Below are positions 32,609 to 41,797 of a stretch of DNA of 64,000 bases, piece after piece. Made by a program: the position numbers and the translations under genes. Each line of letters opens with the position of its first letter. Position 1 is the stretch's first letter. This stretch comes from Acidobacteriota bacterium (GTDB lineage: Bacteria > Acidobacteriota > Vicinamibacteria > Vicinamibacterales > 2-12-FULL-66-21), in assembly GCA_016184105.1 (NCBI GenBank), contig JACPDI010000047.1:86296-150295 (forward strand), given 5' to 3'. The notes under the pieces were generated by a model. That model saw only the letters and a program-made list of their open reading frames with translations, was not told the DNA's origin and made no database searches.

Positions 32609-34009
32609 ATGCGGCACACCAAGATCATCGCCACGGTCGGCCCCGCGAGCCAGTCCGACACCACGCTGGCCGAGCTTGTCGAGGCGGGCGTCGACGTCTT
32701 CCGTCTGAATTTCTCTCACGGCACCCAGCAGACGCACGCGGACGTGTTCGCCCGGGTGCGACACGCGGCGCGCGGCGCCCGGCGGCATGTCGCGATCATG
32801 CAGGACCTGGCCGGGCCGAAAATCCGCACCGGCCGGCTCACCGGCGGAGGCCCCGTGGCCCTCGAGGAAGGGGCCACGCTGCGTATCGAGATCGGCGAGG
32901 GTGAGGGGAGCGCCTCGCGCGTATTTTCCGCGTACGCGCCGCTGGCTGCCGCGGTGCGCCGCGGGGATCGCCTGCTCCTCGACGACGGGCGGATCGAGCT
33001 GCAGGTCGCGGGGGCGGATGGGCAGGGGATCGACACCCTCGTGGTGAACGGCGGCCCGCTCGGCGAGCGGAAGGGCATCGCCGCCCCCGGCGTGCCGCTG
33101 CCGTCCTCTGCGCTGACGGAGAAGGACGTCTCCGACCTGCGTTTCGGCCTCGAGCTGGGCGTCGACCTGGTCGCCATCAGCTTCGTGCAGACCGCGGACG
33201 ATATCCGCGCCGCGCGGGACGTGATGCGGCGCGTCGGGCGCGAGGCCAGCGTCATCGCGAAAATCGAGCGCGCGAGCGCCGTCGATCACATCGACGCGAT
33301 CCTCCAGGAGGCCGACGGCGTCATGGTCGCCCGCGGCGACCTCGGGCTGGAGCTTCCCTTCGAGCGCGTCCCGACCGTGCAGAAAGCCATCGCGCGCCGC
33401 GCGCGTGAACGCGGGCTGCCCGCCATCGTCGCCACGCAGGTGCTGGAATCCATGCGGTTCGAGCCGCGGCCCACCCGCGCGGAGGTGAGCGACGCCGCCA
33501 ACGCCGTGGAAGAGGGCGTGGACGCCATCATGCTGGCAGGGGAGACCGCGGCGGGGCAGTTCCCCGTCAGGGCGGTGCGGGCGCTCGATGCCGTGCTGCG
33601 CGAGGCGGAGCGCATGCTGCCCGACGCCACGACCGTGGAGCCGTCGGTCGATCCGACGCGCACGGGCCACGGCCGCGCGCTGTGCGAGGCGGCGGTGACC
33701 CTGGCTCGCACCGGACAGGCGGACGCCATCGTCGCGGTGACCCGCGGCGGCAAGACGGCGCGGCTCCTGTCGGCGCTCCGCCCGAAGGCCCCCATCTACG
33801 CCGCGACCGACTCGATTGCCGTCGCCGAGCGGCTCGCGCTGCAGTGGGGCGTCGTCCCGATCGTGTGCGCGCTGGGGAGCGAGCAGGAAGTCGAGCGGTC
33901 GATCGTCGCCTGCGGCGCGATCCAGGGGGAAGCGGTCGTCGTGCTTGTCAGCGTCAGCCCGAACCTCCGCCAGCCCCACTCGAATTTCCTGACGCTCAGG
34001 AGAGTCTGA
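32609..34009 (+). CDS. pyk: pyruvate kinase
   Basis: Converts phosphoenolpyruvate and ADP to pyruvate and ATP in glycolysis, 466 residues. Motifs are TKIIATVGPAS, FRLNFSHGT, IMQDLAGPKIRTGRL, the active-site SVIAKIERASAVDHIDAI, GVMVARGDLGLELPFE and DAIMLAGETAAGQFPVRAV. Length fits the short (type II-like) enzymes. It is transcribed alone, divergent from the methyltransferase-like gene. Confidence 0.97.
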   Translation: MRHTKIIATVGPASQSDTTLAELVEAGVDVFRLNFSHGTQQTHADVFARVRHAARGARRHVAIMQDLAGPKIRTGRLTGGGPVALEEGATLRIEIGEGEGSASRVFSAYAPLAAAVRRGDRLLLDDGRIELQVAGADGQGIDTLVVNGGPLGERKGIAAPGVPLPSSALTEKDVSDLRFGLELGVDLVAISFVQTADDIRAARDVMRRVGREASVIAKIERASAVDHIDAILQEADGVMVARGDLGLELPFERVPTVQKAIARRARERGLPAIVATQVLESMRFEPRPTRAEVSDAANAVEEGVDAIMLAGETAAGQFPVRAVRALDAVLREAERMLPDATTVEPSVDPTRTGHGRALCEAAVTLARTGQADAIVAVTRGGKTARLLSALRPKAPIYAATDSIAVAERLALQWGVVPIVCALGSEQEVERSIVACGAIQGEAVVVLVSVSPNLRQPHSNFLTLRRV

Positions 34010-34028
34010 GCGCGCGCGGTGCTGGAAC

Positions 34029-35434
34029 CTAGGACCGCGAACGCCGATAGAAGCCGAGCCCCGCGGCGAGCACGACCGCCGATTGCCCGATCAGATTGAG
34101 TTCGTAATTCACCACGCTGGCAGTGCCCGGCGGCGGGACGAAGAGCAGGGCGATCGAAATGAGCGTGGCGGCCATGCCGACGAGCATGGCGGCGCGAAGG
34201 CGCGCGGTTGGCGCCGACACGAGCCGCGGCACCGACAGAAAGAGATAGATGTACGGCACGAAGTACACGAGGATCGTGAGGTTCACCAGCACGTCGTAAG
34301 TCCCGCGGGTGCTGGTGCGACGGCCGGTCACGGTCAGGAACACGCTGCCGAGGAAAATGGCGCTCGACAGGGCCCCCTGCGCGAGGAGGGCCAGGTGCGG
34401 CGTGCGAAAGCGCGGGTGCAGCCGGCCGAGCCAGGCGGGCATCGCGCGATCAACGCCCGCCGCGAAGGGCACCCGCGCGGCCCCCGCCATCCAGGAAAAC
34501 GTCCCGGCAAACGCCGCCAGCGCCAGGAGCCCGCCGGTCCACGCGCCGAGCGCCCCCGCTGCGAGGCGACGAGGTTGACCGCGTCGGTGATGCCGCTCCG
34601 GTCGTGGAGCGACTCAGGTGGCAGCGCGATCAGCAGGGAGGCGGAACCAAGAATGTACACGCCGGCAACCGCGGCGCCCGCGATCAGCACGCCGCGCGGC
34701 AGCGTTCGCGCCGGGTCCTTCACCTCCTGCCCCACATGAGAGGTAATCTCGAAGCCGGAGAACGCGAAGCACATCGCCGACCACAGCGCGAGCGTGCCGA
34801 GCGATTCGGTGGCCAGCGGCGGAACCAGCTGGGACGTCGCGAACGGCGTCGCCGAACCCGTGGTGAGGAGCGCGATCGCGCCGGCCCCGATCAGCAGCGA
34901 CGCCGGCAACCACACGCCCACCGTGCCGACGTTCTGCACCCGCCTGCCGCTGCGCAATCCGACGATGTTGATCGCGACCGTCAGCCAGATCCCCCCAAGG
35001 ACGAACGCGATCGAATAGGCGTGCGTGTCCGCGAACGCCTGCCATGACGCGCCGCCAACCGCCAGCGCATTGGCGGCGCCAAAGAGGAGCAGCGAGGGAA
35101 AGTAGAAAAGATTGTTGACCCAGAGGCACCAGCCGCAGACGAAGCCATGGCGCGGGCCAAACGCGCGCCTCGTCCACACGTACAATCCGCCCTGGTCCGG
35201 ATAGCGGCGCGAGAGCGCGATGAGCGCCGCCGCGAGCGGCAGAAAGAACGCGGCGCACGCCAGCACCCACAGCGTCAGCGACGAGGGGCCGGCGCGCGCG
35301 GCGAATGGAATCCAGCGCAGGCTGACGACGGCGACCACCGTCATCAGCACGACGTCGCGGAGTCCCAGCGCCTGAATGAAGCCGAAGCCGAAGCCGAACC
35401 CGAGGCCGCGCGCGCGGGCCTCGGCCCCGCTCAT
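34029..35434 (-). pseudogene. APC-family amino-acid permease, frameshifted
   Basis: About 12-helix amino acid/polyamine transporter. The 5' part (from ATG 35434) encodes AVVSLRWIPFAARAGPSSLT, SRRYPDQGGLYVWTRRAFGP and AMCFAFSGFEITSHVGQEV. Near 34555-34565 the frame breaks in a GCGGGGGC run; the protein continues in the next frame as TGGLLALAAFAGTFSWMAG and on to a normal C terminus at 34029. One missing base explains it, from decay or from sequencing error. ATG 35434 overlaps the upstream stop. A GCCGAA hexamer repeat near the start encodes GFGFGFGF. Confidence 0.75.
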
Positions 35435-35886
35435 CGCGAACTCTGCTCGAGGCAGTGCCGCAGCGTCTCGAGCGCCGACCGCCAGCCTGGCCGCGTCAGC
35501 TCGTAGTAGTGCCGCCAGCGCGGCGTGTCCTCGCCACCCTGCTGTTGAACGCGCACGCGACAGCCGCCTCCCTCTGCCACGCACGTCACGTGGAGCCCCA
35601 TCGGGCCGAGCGGGTCGCCGTCGGGCGGCAGCCACCACGCATCGGCCACATAGAACTCCTGTCCCTTGCGCACGTCCACGACGCGGCCGGAGAAGACGCC
35701 GCCGAGCCGCCCCAGGATCTCGTCGCGTTCCTCGGTGGCGTCCCATTCGACGGCGTACACGCCGAGCGGGCGCGGCGTAGTGATCGAGCGCGCCACCTGC
35801 CACCACGTCGCGAGCGCGGCCGGGTCGAAAAAGGCCGCGAACACGCGGGCCGGCGCGGCGCGAATGACCAGGGACTCGTCGATCAC
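35431..35886 (-). CDS. SRPBCC (AHSA1-like) domain protein
   Basis: The 151-residue product has a START-like ligand-binding fold: VIRAAPARVFAAFFDPAALATWW at the N terminus, GVYAVEWDATEERDEILGRL in the middle and the final helix TRPGWRSALETLRHCLEQ. This order is typical of AHSA1/polyketide cyclase-like proteins. GTG at 35886 has GAGG upstream. Longer in-frame extensions are low-complexity shadows of cytochrome c. The ligand is unknown. Confidence 0.82.
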   Translation of the reverse strand: MIDESLVIRAAPARVFAAFFDPAALATWWQVARSITTPRPLGVYAVEWDATEERDEILGRLGGVFSGRVVDVRKGQEFYVADAWWLPPDGDPLGPMGLHVTCVAEGGGCRVRVQQQGGEDTPRWRHYYELTRPGWRSALETLRHCLEQSSR

Positions 35887-35938
35887 GTATCCTCGCGGGC
35901 GGCCTGTTGCGACAGGCGGGTCAAAGACGCGGCGACGG

Positions 35939-36412
35939 TCACTTGTCCTTCCGCAGCGTCTGCACGTACGCGACGATGGCCCACACCTGCTCGCGCGACA
36001 GTTCCTCCTTGAACGCGGGCATCTTCGGCTTCTTCCGGCCGTTCCAGACCTTGTAGAAGACGACGCCGTCCGGGTTGTGATCGGCGCGTTTCGGGTTGGT
36101 GAGGTCCATGTCGGCCATGTAATCGGGGTCGGCGTCAGGACCATCACCGACCCCCTTGGGGCCATGGCAGCGCTGGCAGTTCTTCTGGAAGAGCGCGCGC
36201 CCCGCTGCGAGCGCCTGCGGGCTCGACGGCAGCGGGCTCTGCTCCTGCGCGGCGGCGGGAGGGATCGTCCAGCCCCCTTGCCGCGCCGCCGCTTCCTGCG
36301 CGCCTGATCCGGCGACGCCCATCACGAGCACCAGGGCGCCCACGCCTGCGCCCGCCACGACCGAGCCCGGCACTCTCCAACACGAAACGTCCACGGTCCC
36401 ACCTGCGGCCAT
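35939..36412 (-). CDS. class I cytochrome c
   Basis: The 157-residue secreted c-type cytochrome has a hydrophobic leader (SVVAGAGVGALVLVMGVAG). The heme attachment site is KNCQRCHGPKGVGDG and the likely axial Met is in KKPKMPAFKEELS. The C-terminal helix is EQVWAIVAYVQTLRK. The exact start is uncertain: ATG 36412 has GGAG only 1 nt away, while a GTG seven codons inside has better spacing. Redox partner unknown. Confidence 0.88.
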   Translation of the reverse strand: MAAGGTVDVSCWRVPGSVVAGAGVGALVLVMGVAGSGAQEAAARQGGWTIPPAAAQEQSPLPSSPQALAAGRALFQKNCQRCHGPKGVGDGPDADPDYMADMDLTNPKRADHNPDGVVFYKVWNGRKKPKMPAFKEELSREQVWAIVAYVQTLRKDK

Positions 36413-36445
36413 GCTCCGGCGGCATGATGATACAGTTTTTCAGAC

Positions 36446-37297
36446 ATGGCCAACCATCAGCCGCTGGCGTACGAGATCCCCGAGTTCCTCCAGAGCGGCA
36501 CCGCGCGGCCGGTGCGTATCCTCGCCGAGTACCTCGAGCCGTTGCGCCGATTTCAGAAACAGGACATCCAGGACACCGTCGTCTTTTTTGGATCCGCGCG
36601 CGTGCACAGCCGGACGAGGGCCGAGCGCGCGCTCAAGCGCCTGCAGGCGCGCCCGGGAAACAGCAGGGACTACCGCCAGGACCTGAAGCGCCTGCGCATC
36701 GCCGTGAAGTGGTCGCGCTACTACGAAGAGGCGCGGCAGCTCGCGCGGATGCTGACCGAGTGGTCGACGAAACTCGATTCCCACCGGCACCGGTTCGTCG
36801 TGACGTCGGGGGGCGGGCCCGGCATCATGGAGGCGGCCAACCGCGGCGCGTACGAAGCCGGCGGCAGGACGATCGGCCTGAACATCCGGCTGCCGTTCGA
36901 GCAGGGCCCGAACCGCTACATCTCGCCCGGCCTGCACTTCGAGTTCCACTATTTCTTCATGCGCAAGTTCTGGTTCGCCTACATGGCGAAGGCGCTCGTG
37001 ATTTTCCCGGGAGGGTTCGGCACGCTGGACGAGATGTTCGAGCTCCTCACCCTCGCGCAGACCCAGAAGCTCTCCGCGAAGATCGACGTCGTCCTCTACG
37101 GGTCGGAATACTGGAGCCAGATCCTCAACTTGAAGCCGATGGTCGAATGGGGCGCGGTGTCCCCGGGCGACCTTGACGCACTGCACCCGGCGGATACGCC
37201 GCAGGAAGCGTTCGATCGCCTCCGCGAGCACCTGATCCGCCACCATCTCGAGCCCGAACGCCCCAAGTCGCCCGGGCTCGCCATCACGAGGGGGTAA
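36446..37297 (+). CDS. LOG family protein (nucleotide 5'-monophosphate nucleosidase type)
   Basis: The 283-residue protein has the LOG signature in two parts, TSGGGPGIMEAANRGA and the catalytic PGGFGTLDEMFELLT. VVFFGSARV is the first strand. Members cleave the N-glycosidic bond of nucleoside monophosphates or cytokinin ribotides. It is followed 1 nt later by a DinB-like gene. Biological substrate unknown. Confidence 0.9.
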   Translation: MANHQPLAYEIPEFLQSGTARPVRILAEYLEPLRRFQKQDIQDTVVFFGSARVHSRTRAERALKRLQARPGNSRDYRQDLKRLRIAVKWSRYYEEARQLARMLTEWSTKLDSHRHRFVVTSGGGPGIMEAANRGAYEAGGRTIGLNIRLPFEQGPNRYISPGLHFEFHYFFMRKFWFAYMAKALVIFPGGFGTLDEMFELLTLAQTQKLSAKIDVVLYGSEYWSQILNLKPMVEWGAVSPGDLDALHPADTPQEAFDRLREHLIRHHLEPERPKSPGLAITRG

Positions 37298-37298
37298 C

Positions 37299-37772
37299 GT
37301 GGACGACCGCACACGGAAAAGCCTGATTGACCGGTACAAGGACGGGTACCGGGCCGTCGCGGAGGCGCTGGCCGGCATCGATCCGTCCGCGCTCGATCGC
37401 CATCCCGCGCCCGGGAAATGGTCGCCGCGCGAGATCGTGCATCACCTTGCGGACAGCGAGATGGCCTCGGCGATCAGGCTGCGGATGCTGCTCGCCGAAG
37501 AGCGGCCGCAGATACACGGTTACGACCAGGAGGAGTACGCGCGGAAGCTGCACTACGACCGCCCGTACGAGAAGTCCCTCGAGGCGTTCCGCTACGCCCG
37601 CGAGACGACGGCGGAGATCCTGGAGCGGATGGGCGCGGAGGAATGGGCGCGCGAGGGCACGCACAGCGAACACGGCCGCTACACCGTGGAACGGTGGCTG
37701 CAGATCTACGCGGAACACGCGCACAAGCACGCCGAGCAGATCCGGCGCGCGCGCGCGGTGGCCGCGCGGTAG
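37299..37772 (+). CDS. DinB superfamily protein
   Basis: Four-helix-bundle DinB/YfiT-like protein of 157 residues. The metal-binding His residues lie in SPREIVHHLADSEM and YAEHAHKHAEQIRRA. The family includes metal-dependent thiol transferases, but no specific activity can be assigned. It probably shares a transcript with the LOG gene. It is followed by a perfect hairpin. Confidence 0.85.
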   Translation: MDDRTRKSLIDRYKDGYRAVAEALAGIDPSALDRHPAPGKWSPREIVHHLADSEMASAIRLRMLLAEERPQIHGYDQEEYARKLHYDRPYEKSLEAFRYARETTAEILERMGAEEWAREGTHSEHGRYTVERWLQIYAEHAHKHAEQIRRARAVAAR

Positions 37773-37794
37773 CCGCCGGCCTTCAGGCCGGCGG
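37773..37794. terminator. perfect 10-bp hairpin between convergent genes
   Basis: CCGCCGGCCT-TC-AGGCCGGCGG begins directly after the DinB-like stop and contains the namZ stop codon. It is suited to ending both transcripts, although U tracts are absent. Confidence 0.5.
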
Positions 37795-38967
37795 ATACAT
37801 CAGGTACGGCCGCCGGAGGTTGCCGAAGGCGGCCGCCTCGTCGCGCCACGACGCCGCGATCGCGTCCGCCCCTTCGCCGGCCTCGATCGCCTTTCGAAGC
37901 CGATCCGATCCCCACATGATGTCGATCGGCATCTTCTCGTACTCGTATTCGTACGGCGGCTCTTTCCACGCGAACCGATCCGGCGCCTGCCGCCGGAACT
38001 CCTCGATGAGCGCGACGCCGGTTCTGACCGGCTCGAGCGCGCGGCGATCCAGCACGTGGAGCTGGCACCCGCCGCACGTCTGCTTCGCGTGCTTCTGAAA
38101 GGCCGGCTCGAAGAACACGCCGCGGAAGCGAACGCCGGGAAGCCCGCGCGCGTTCATCGCATCGGCGAGCCGCTCTCCGTCGATCCATGGCGCCCCGACA
38201 AGCTCGAAGGGGCGCGTCGTGCCGCGCCCCTCGGAAATGTTCGTGGCCTCGAACAGCACCGTGCCCGGATACACGACGGCGGAGTCGAGCGTCGGGATGT
38301 TGGGAGACGGCATCACCCAGGGCACGCCCGTGTCGTCGAAGTACATCTCGCGCCGCCAGCCGTCCATCGGCACCACGTCCAGCGCCGCGCCGATTCCAAA
38401 CGCCTCGTTGAACAGCTTCGCCAGCTCGCCGATGGTCATGCCGTGCCGCATCGGGATCGGGAACTGGCCGACGAACGACGTGTAGGCCGGATCGAGCACG
38501 GCCCCTTCGATGCCGACGCCGCCGATGGGATTCGGCCGGTCGCAGACGATGACCGGCACGCCGTGCCGCGCGCCGGCACGCAGGCAGTTGGCCATCGTGT
38601 ACACGAAGGTGTAGATGCGCGTGCCGACGTCCTGCAGATCGACGATGAGCGCGTCGAGCCCCGCGAGCATCTCGGCCGTGGGCTCGCGGGTTTCGCTGTA
38701 GAGCGAGTACACGGCCACGCGACGGCGGGCGTCCTTCGCGTGCGGCGACTCAATCATGTTGTCCTGGAGGTCGGATCGAAAGCCGTGCTGGGGCCCGAAC
38801 AGCGCGCCGATCGTCACAGGCGAGCTCCCGGCGAGCCGATCGGCGGCGTGCACCAGGTGGGCATCGATCGATGCCGGGTTGCACACGAGTCCCACGCGCG
38901 CGCCGGCGAGCCGCGTGCCGCGATCAATCTCATCAAGCAATCGGTCGAGTCCGGAACGCACCTGCAT
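37783..38967 (-). CDS. namZ: NamZ-type (DUF1343) exo-beta-N-acetylmuramidase
   Basis: Releases terminal N-acetylmuramic acid from peptidoglycan fragments, 394 residues. Signatures are RVGLVCNPASID, ALFGPQHGFRSDLQDNM, DALIVDLQDVGTRIYTF, VIVCDRPNPIGG and NISEGRGTTRPFELVGAPW. No signal peptide is apparent, so it would act on recycled muropeptides or be exported by other means. Family assignment is clear. It converges on the DinB-like gene. Confidence 0.88.
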   Translation of the reverse strand: MQVRSGLDRLLDEIDRGTRLAGARVGLVCNPASIDAHLVHAADRLAGSSPVTIGALFGPQHGFRSDLQDNMIESPHAKDARRRVAVYSLYSETREPTAEMLAGLDALIVDLQDVGTRIYTFVYTMANCLRAGARHGVPVIVCDRPNPIGGVGIEGAVLDPAYTSFVGQFPIPMRHGMTIGELAKLFNEAFGIGAALDVVPMDGWRREMYFDDTGVPWVMPSPNIPTLDSAVVYPGTVLFEATNISEGRGTTRPFELVGAPWIDGERLADAMNARGLPGVRFRGVFFEPAFQKHAKQTCGGCQLHVLDRRALEPVRTGVALIEEFRRQAPDRFAWKEPPYEYEYEKMPIDIMWGSDRLRKAIEAGEGADAIAASWRDEAAAFGNLRRPYLMYPPA

Positions 38968-38993
38968 GGGGATAGAATAGCGGACCTCTGGCC

Positions 38994-39767
38994 GTGGTCA
39001 TCGCCGTCATCAACACAAAAGGGGGCGTGGGGAAGACCACGACCGCGATCCACCTGTCCGTCCTGCTCGCCGGGCGGGGCCCGACGCTGCTCATCGACGC
39101 GGACAGCCAGGCGGGGGCGTCGCTCGGAGTCGGCATCCCGCGCGCGCGCCTCGCACCCTCGCTGGCCCACCCGTTCCTCTACGGATTGCCGCTGGAGCGC
39201 GCGATTCGCCGGGGAGTCCGGCCGGGCATCGACGTCATCACCGCGTCGGCCGACCTGGCCAACACCGATGTCGCCTTGTCGGATGCCCCAGATCGGGAGC
39301 TGTGCCTGCGCAGGACCATCGAGCCGCTGCTGCAGCGCTACCGCACCATCCTGATCGACTGCGCGCCCGGCCTGTCGCTGCTGCACATCAACGTGCTCGC
39401 CGCGGCCCAGTGGTATCTCGTGCCGGTGACGCCGCAGTACCTCTCCCTCGAGGGGGCCGCCAGCATCGTCGATGCGGGCGATCGTGTGCGCCGGCGGTTC
39501 AACGATCGGCTGCGGCTCCTCGGCATGGTGGTGACGATGGTCGATCGCGGGTCGAAGAGCGGGCGGCAGAACATCCGCATGCTGCGCGGCCATTATCGTG
39601 ACGCGGTGGTTCGCCCCGAGATTCCCTTCAGCCATGCGCTTGCCGAAGCGCCGTCGTTCGGCCAGACCATCTTCGAGTACGAGCCCGCCGGGGCCGCGGC
39701 CCGCGCGTACCGCCGGCTCGGCGTGGACATCCTGCAGCGGCTCGCCCGCCGCGGGCGCGCGCATTAG
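38994..39767 (+). CDS. ParA-family ATPase (orphan)
   Basis: Deviant-Walker P-loop ATPase, 257 residues. The motif is NTKGGVGKTTT at residues 7-17, followed by LIDADSQAGASLGVG and ILIDCAPGLSLLHIN. ParA proteins position DNA or protein cargo by forming ATP-dependent gradients. Start is GTG at 38994. No parB or replication gene is adjacent; the next gene encodes a small AT-hook-like DNA-binding protein that could be the partner. Likely a cargo-positioning system; this is inference. Confidence 0.88.
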   Translation: MVIAVINTKGGVGKTTTAIHLSVLLAGRGPTLLIDADSQAGASLGVGIPRARLAPSLAHPFLYGLPLERAIRRGVRPGIDVITASADLANTDVALSDAPDRELCLRRTIEPLLQRYRTILIDCAPGLSLLHINVLAAAQWYLVPVTPQYLSLEGAASIVDAGDRVRRRFNDRLRLLGMVVTMVDRGSKSGRQNIRMLRGHYRDAVVRPEIPFSHALAEAPSFGQTIFEYEPAGAAARAYRRLGVDILQRLARRGRAH

Positions 39768-39954
39768 GGACGGAACTGCCGCGGGGTCTTCGGTGCCGCG
39801 GTTGGCCCACGGCGGGCGCCGGACTTGAAATAAACCGCTCGCCAGTGAAGAATAGCAACCCTCTCCCCAACGAAGGCGCGGGAATTAAGGGTGGAAAGAC
39901 CGTCCGCTGACCGGAGTGGTATGAGCACGTGGACCCGCATGAGCGACAGGACCC

Positions 39955-40281
39955 ATGACACCAACGCGCAGACACACCTCCGGCAAGAGCGCCAAAGACA
40001 TCTTCTCCGGTAAGAAACGTAAGCGGGGGCGCCCACCTGTCCACGACGAAGCCTGGACCAAGGTCACCGTGGTCCTGTTCAACCGCCAAATCGCGTTTCT
40101 CGATCGTCTGGCAGCGAACATACACGCGCAGAGCGGCGCCGCCATCAGCCGCGCGCAGCTCATCCGGGCGCTCGTCGACGCGTTGAGCGACGCGGACATC
40201 GACCTGACCGCCGCGACATCGGAAAAAGACCTGAAGGCGACGCTCCTCGCGCGCCTCGGCCGGTACCGGCTGGGCCTCTGA
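39955..40281 (+). CDS. small DNA-binding protein, ribbon-helix-helix-like with AT-hook
   Basis: The 108-residue product has a basic N terminus with an AT-hook-like KKRKRGRPPVHDEAWTK. Then comes a ribbon-helix-helix-like segment (VTVVLFNRQIAFLDRLAANI) with SRAQLIRALVDAL as the second helix. AGGACCC precedes the ATG. Lying just after parA, it could be the DNA-binding partner, like small ParB-type RHH proteins. The 187-bp gap upstream holds no other gene. Confidence 0.65.
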   Translation: MTPTRRHTSGKSAKDIFSGKKRKRGRPPVHDEAWTKVTVVLFNRQIAFLDRLAANIHAQSGAAISRAQLIRALVDALSDADIDLTAATSEKDLKATLLARLGRYRLGL

Positions 40282-40293
40282 CCGAGGCGCTCT

Positions 40294-40488
40294 TCACTCG
40301 AGCTCGCCCACGGGTTCGAGCCGATCGTGGTCCCACGAATACCGAAAGCGTCCGTGCTGCGCGCAGCGGTAGTACAGCCCCACGCGCTCGGCGACCTGCG
40401 GCTCCACCGTCATGGCGCGGCCGCATTCGGGGCACTTTGACAACTCGTCAAACCGCCGAGGGTCGAAATCATCGGTCATCGGGCGCAT
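40294..40488 (-). CDS. small zinc-ribbon protein (64 aa)
   Basis: The product (starts MRPMTDDFDPRRFDELSK) has CPEC near residue 20 and a later single CAQH, giving a possible CCCH zinc site. It continues with GRFRYSWDHDRLEPVGELE. ATGs at 40488 and 40479 are both possible. It precedes, on the same strand, nothing but the converging RHH gene. Function is unknown. Confidence 0.6.
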   Translation of the reverse strand: MRPMTDDFDPRRFDELSKCPECGRAMTVEPQVAERVGLYYRCAQHGRFRYSWDHDRLEPVGELE

Positions 40489-40511
40489 AGGATAGCGCAG
40501 ACGCGGAGCCT

Positions 40512-41654
40512 TTAGAACGTTCGCCGTGCGACCCATTCGCGGAGCAGCGAGTCGTTCACGAGGTAGCGGTCCTCCTCGCGCGCCACGATGTCTTCGCGTG
40601 TCAGCGCCGTGAGGGCGGCCTGCACGGTCGACGTTCCCCCGAGACGATAGCGGCCGCGCACGTCCGCCGAGAGCAGCGCGCGCCCGTCGTGGAGCACCAC
40701 GGCGCGCAGCGTGGCGCGCTGCACGAGCGTCAGCCGCTGCCACAGTTCCTCGAAGAGCGTGTCGTTCTGCGACAAAAGGCGCCGCAGCGTGCGGTGCAGG
40801 TCGTCCTCCGTGATTCGCGATCGCCCCGCCGCGTGCGCGTCGTCCCACGCTTCGTGGGCGAGGCGCTGCACGTCGTACGGCATGTTGCCCGCCAGTTCCA
40901 CAATCGCGGCGCCCGTCCCCGCCTCCGGCGTGATTCCGGTCTTCGTGAACCGCGCCTCGACGAAGGCCGCGAACTCGTCGGGCGGGATGCGGCCCAGGCG
41001 CATGACGGGTCCCGCCTTGTAGAACGGGCGCTTCGGCCCGAGCATCCGTTCCATCAAGGTCGGCTCGGACCCGGCGAAGACGTAGCCCACATCGCGCTGG
41101 CGCTGGATTGCGGCGCGCAGGGCGTGCTCGACGGTGCCGCCGTCGAACCCGCCGATCGCCTGGAATTCGTCGAGCGCCACGACGACGCGGCGGCGGCGGG
41201 CGGCCGCGAGCTTGCCGGGCAGGGCGAAGACCTCCGGGGCCAGGCGTTCGACCTCGCGCGGCGTCGTGACGGAAGGGAAGGCGACGGTGAGCCGCGCGCC
41301 CGCCTGATCCGGCTCGACGCGAATGTCCGGCCGCGCGGCCCCGAGCGCCTGGCGGAGCCATGCCCTCGCGCGGTCCCACGGGGTCTCCGCCGAGGCGACC
41401 GCGCGGGCGTACCCTTCCAGGAACGCCAGGTACGAGCTGTAACTCGCGACGGTCAGGTCGATCGTCAGCAGCCCGCGGCGCTCGAGCGAGGCGAGCGTCC
41501 GCCGGATCAGGGAGGACTTGCCGTAGCGCCGCGGCGAGATGAGGAAGACCTTCTGGCCGCTGGACAGGTCCGTGACGAGGCGGTCGAGCTCCACCACGCG
41601 GTCGGCGAACGCCGCGAGGGGGACGACCTCGCCGTAGACGAACGGGTTCCGCAT
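40512..41654 (-). CDS. STAND-like / archaeal-type AAA ATPase
   Basis: Signal-transduction or DNA-associated P-loop ATPase of about 380 residues. Walker A is ISPRRYGKSSLI near residue 38. Walker B is VVVALDEFQAIGG, and VFAGSEPTLMERM is the sensor region. A C-terminal winged-helix-like segment is present (LVQRATLRAVVLHDGRALLS; STVQAALTALTREDIV). The start is ATG at 41654 (MRNPFVYGEVV); in-frame upstream residues are unlikely. Members of this group (COG1672-like) lie in varied contexts and the partner is unknown. Confidence 0.82.
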   Translation of the reverse strand: MRNPFVYGEVVPLAAFADRVVELDRLVTDLSSGQKVFLISPRRYGKSSLIRRTLASLERRGLLTIDLTVASYSSYLAFLEGYARAVASAETPWDRARAWLRQALGAARPDIRVEPDQAGARLTVAFPSVTTPREVERLAPEVFALPGKLAAARRRRVVVALDEFQAIGGFDGGTVEHALRAAIQRQRDVGYVFAGSEPTLMERMLGPKRPFYKAGPVMRLGRIPPDEFAAFVEARFTKTGITPEAGTGAAIVELAGNMPYDVQRLAHEAWDDAHAAGRSRITEDDLHRTLRRLLSQNDTLFEELWQRLTLVQRATLRAVVLHDGRALLSADVRGRYRLGGTSTVQAALTALTREDIVAREEDRYLVNDSLLREWVARRTF

Positions 41655-41797
41655 GACGTTATGATACGTAGCGATTACGTTGTTTAGCGTAGCACAGGTG
41701 GCCGGTCCCGCCGGAGGCGCCGGCTGCCGGGCCACCCTCCCCGGGCGCCCGAAGCCCGGCCGGCGCCGCGGGCGCGAAGCAGGGTAGAATCTCCACG

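Noticed and set aside
35380..35410. Phase-variable simple repeat at the permease start
   Set aside because: The repeat unit is 6 bp (GCCGAA), so copy change would not shift the frame; it only adds Gly-Phe pairs.
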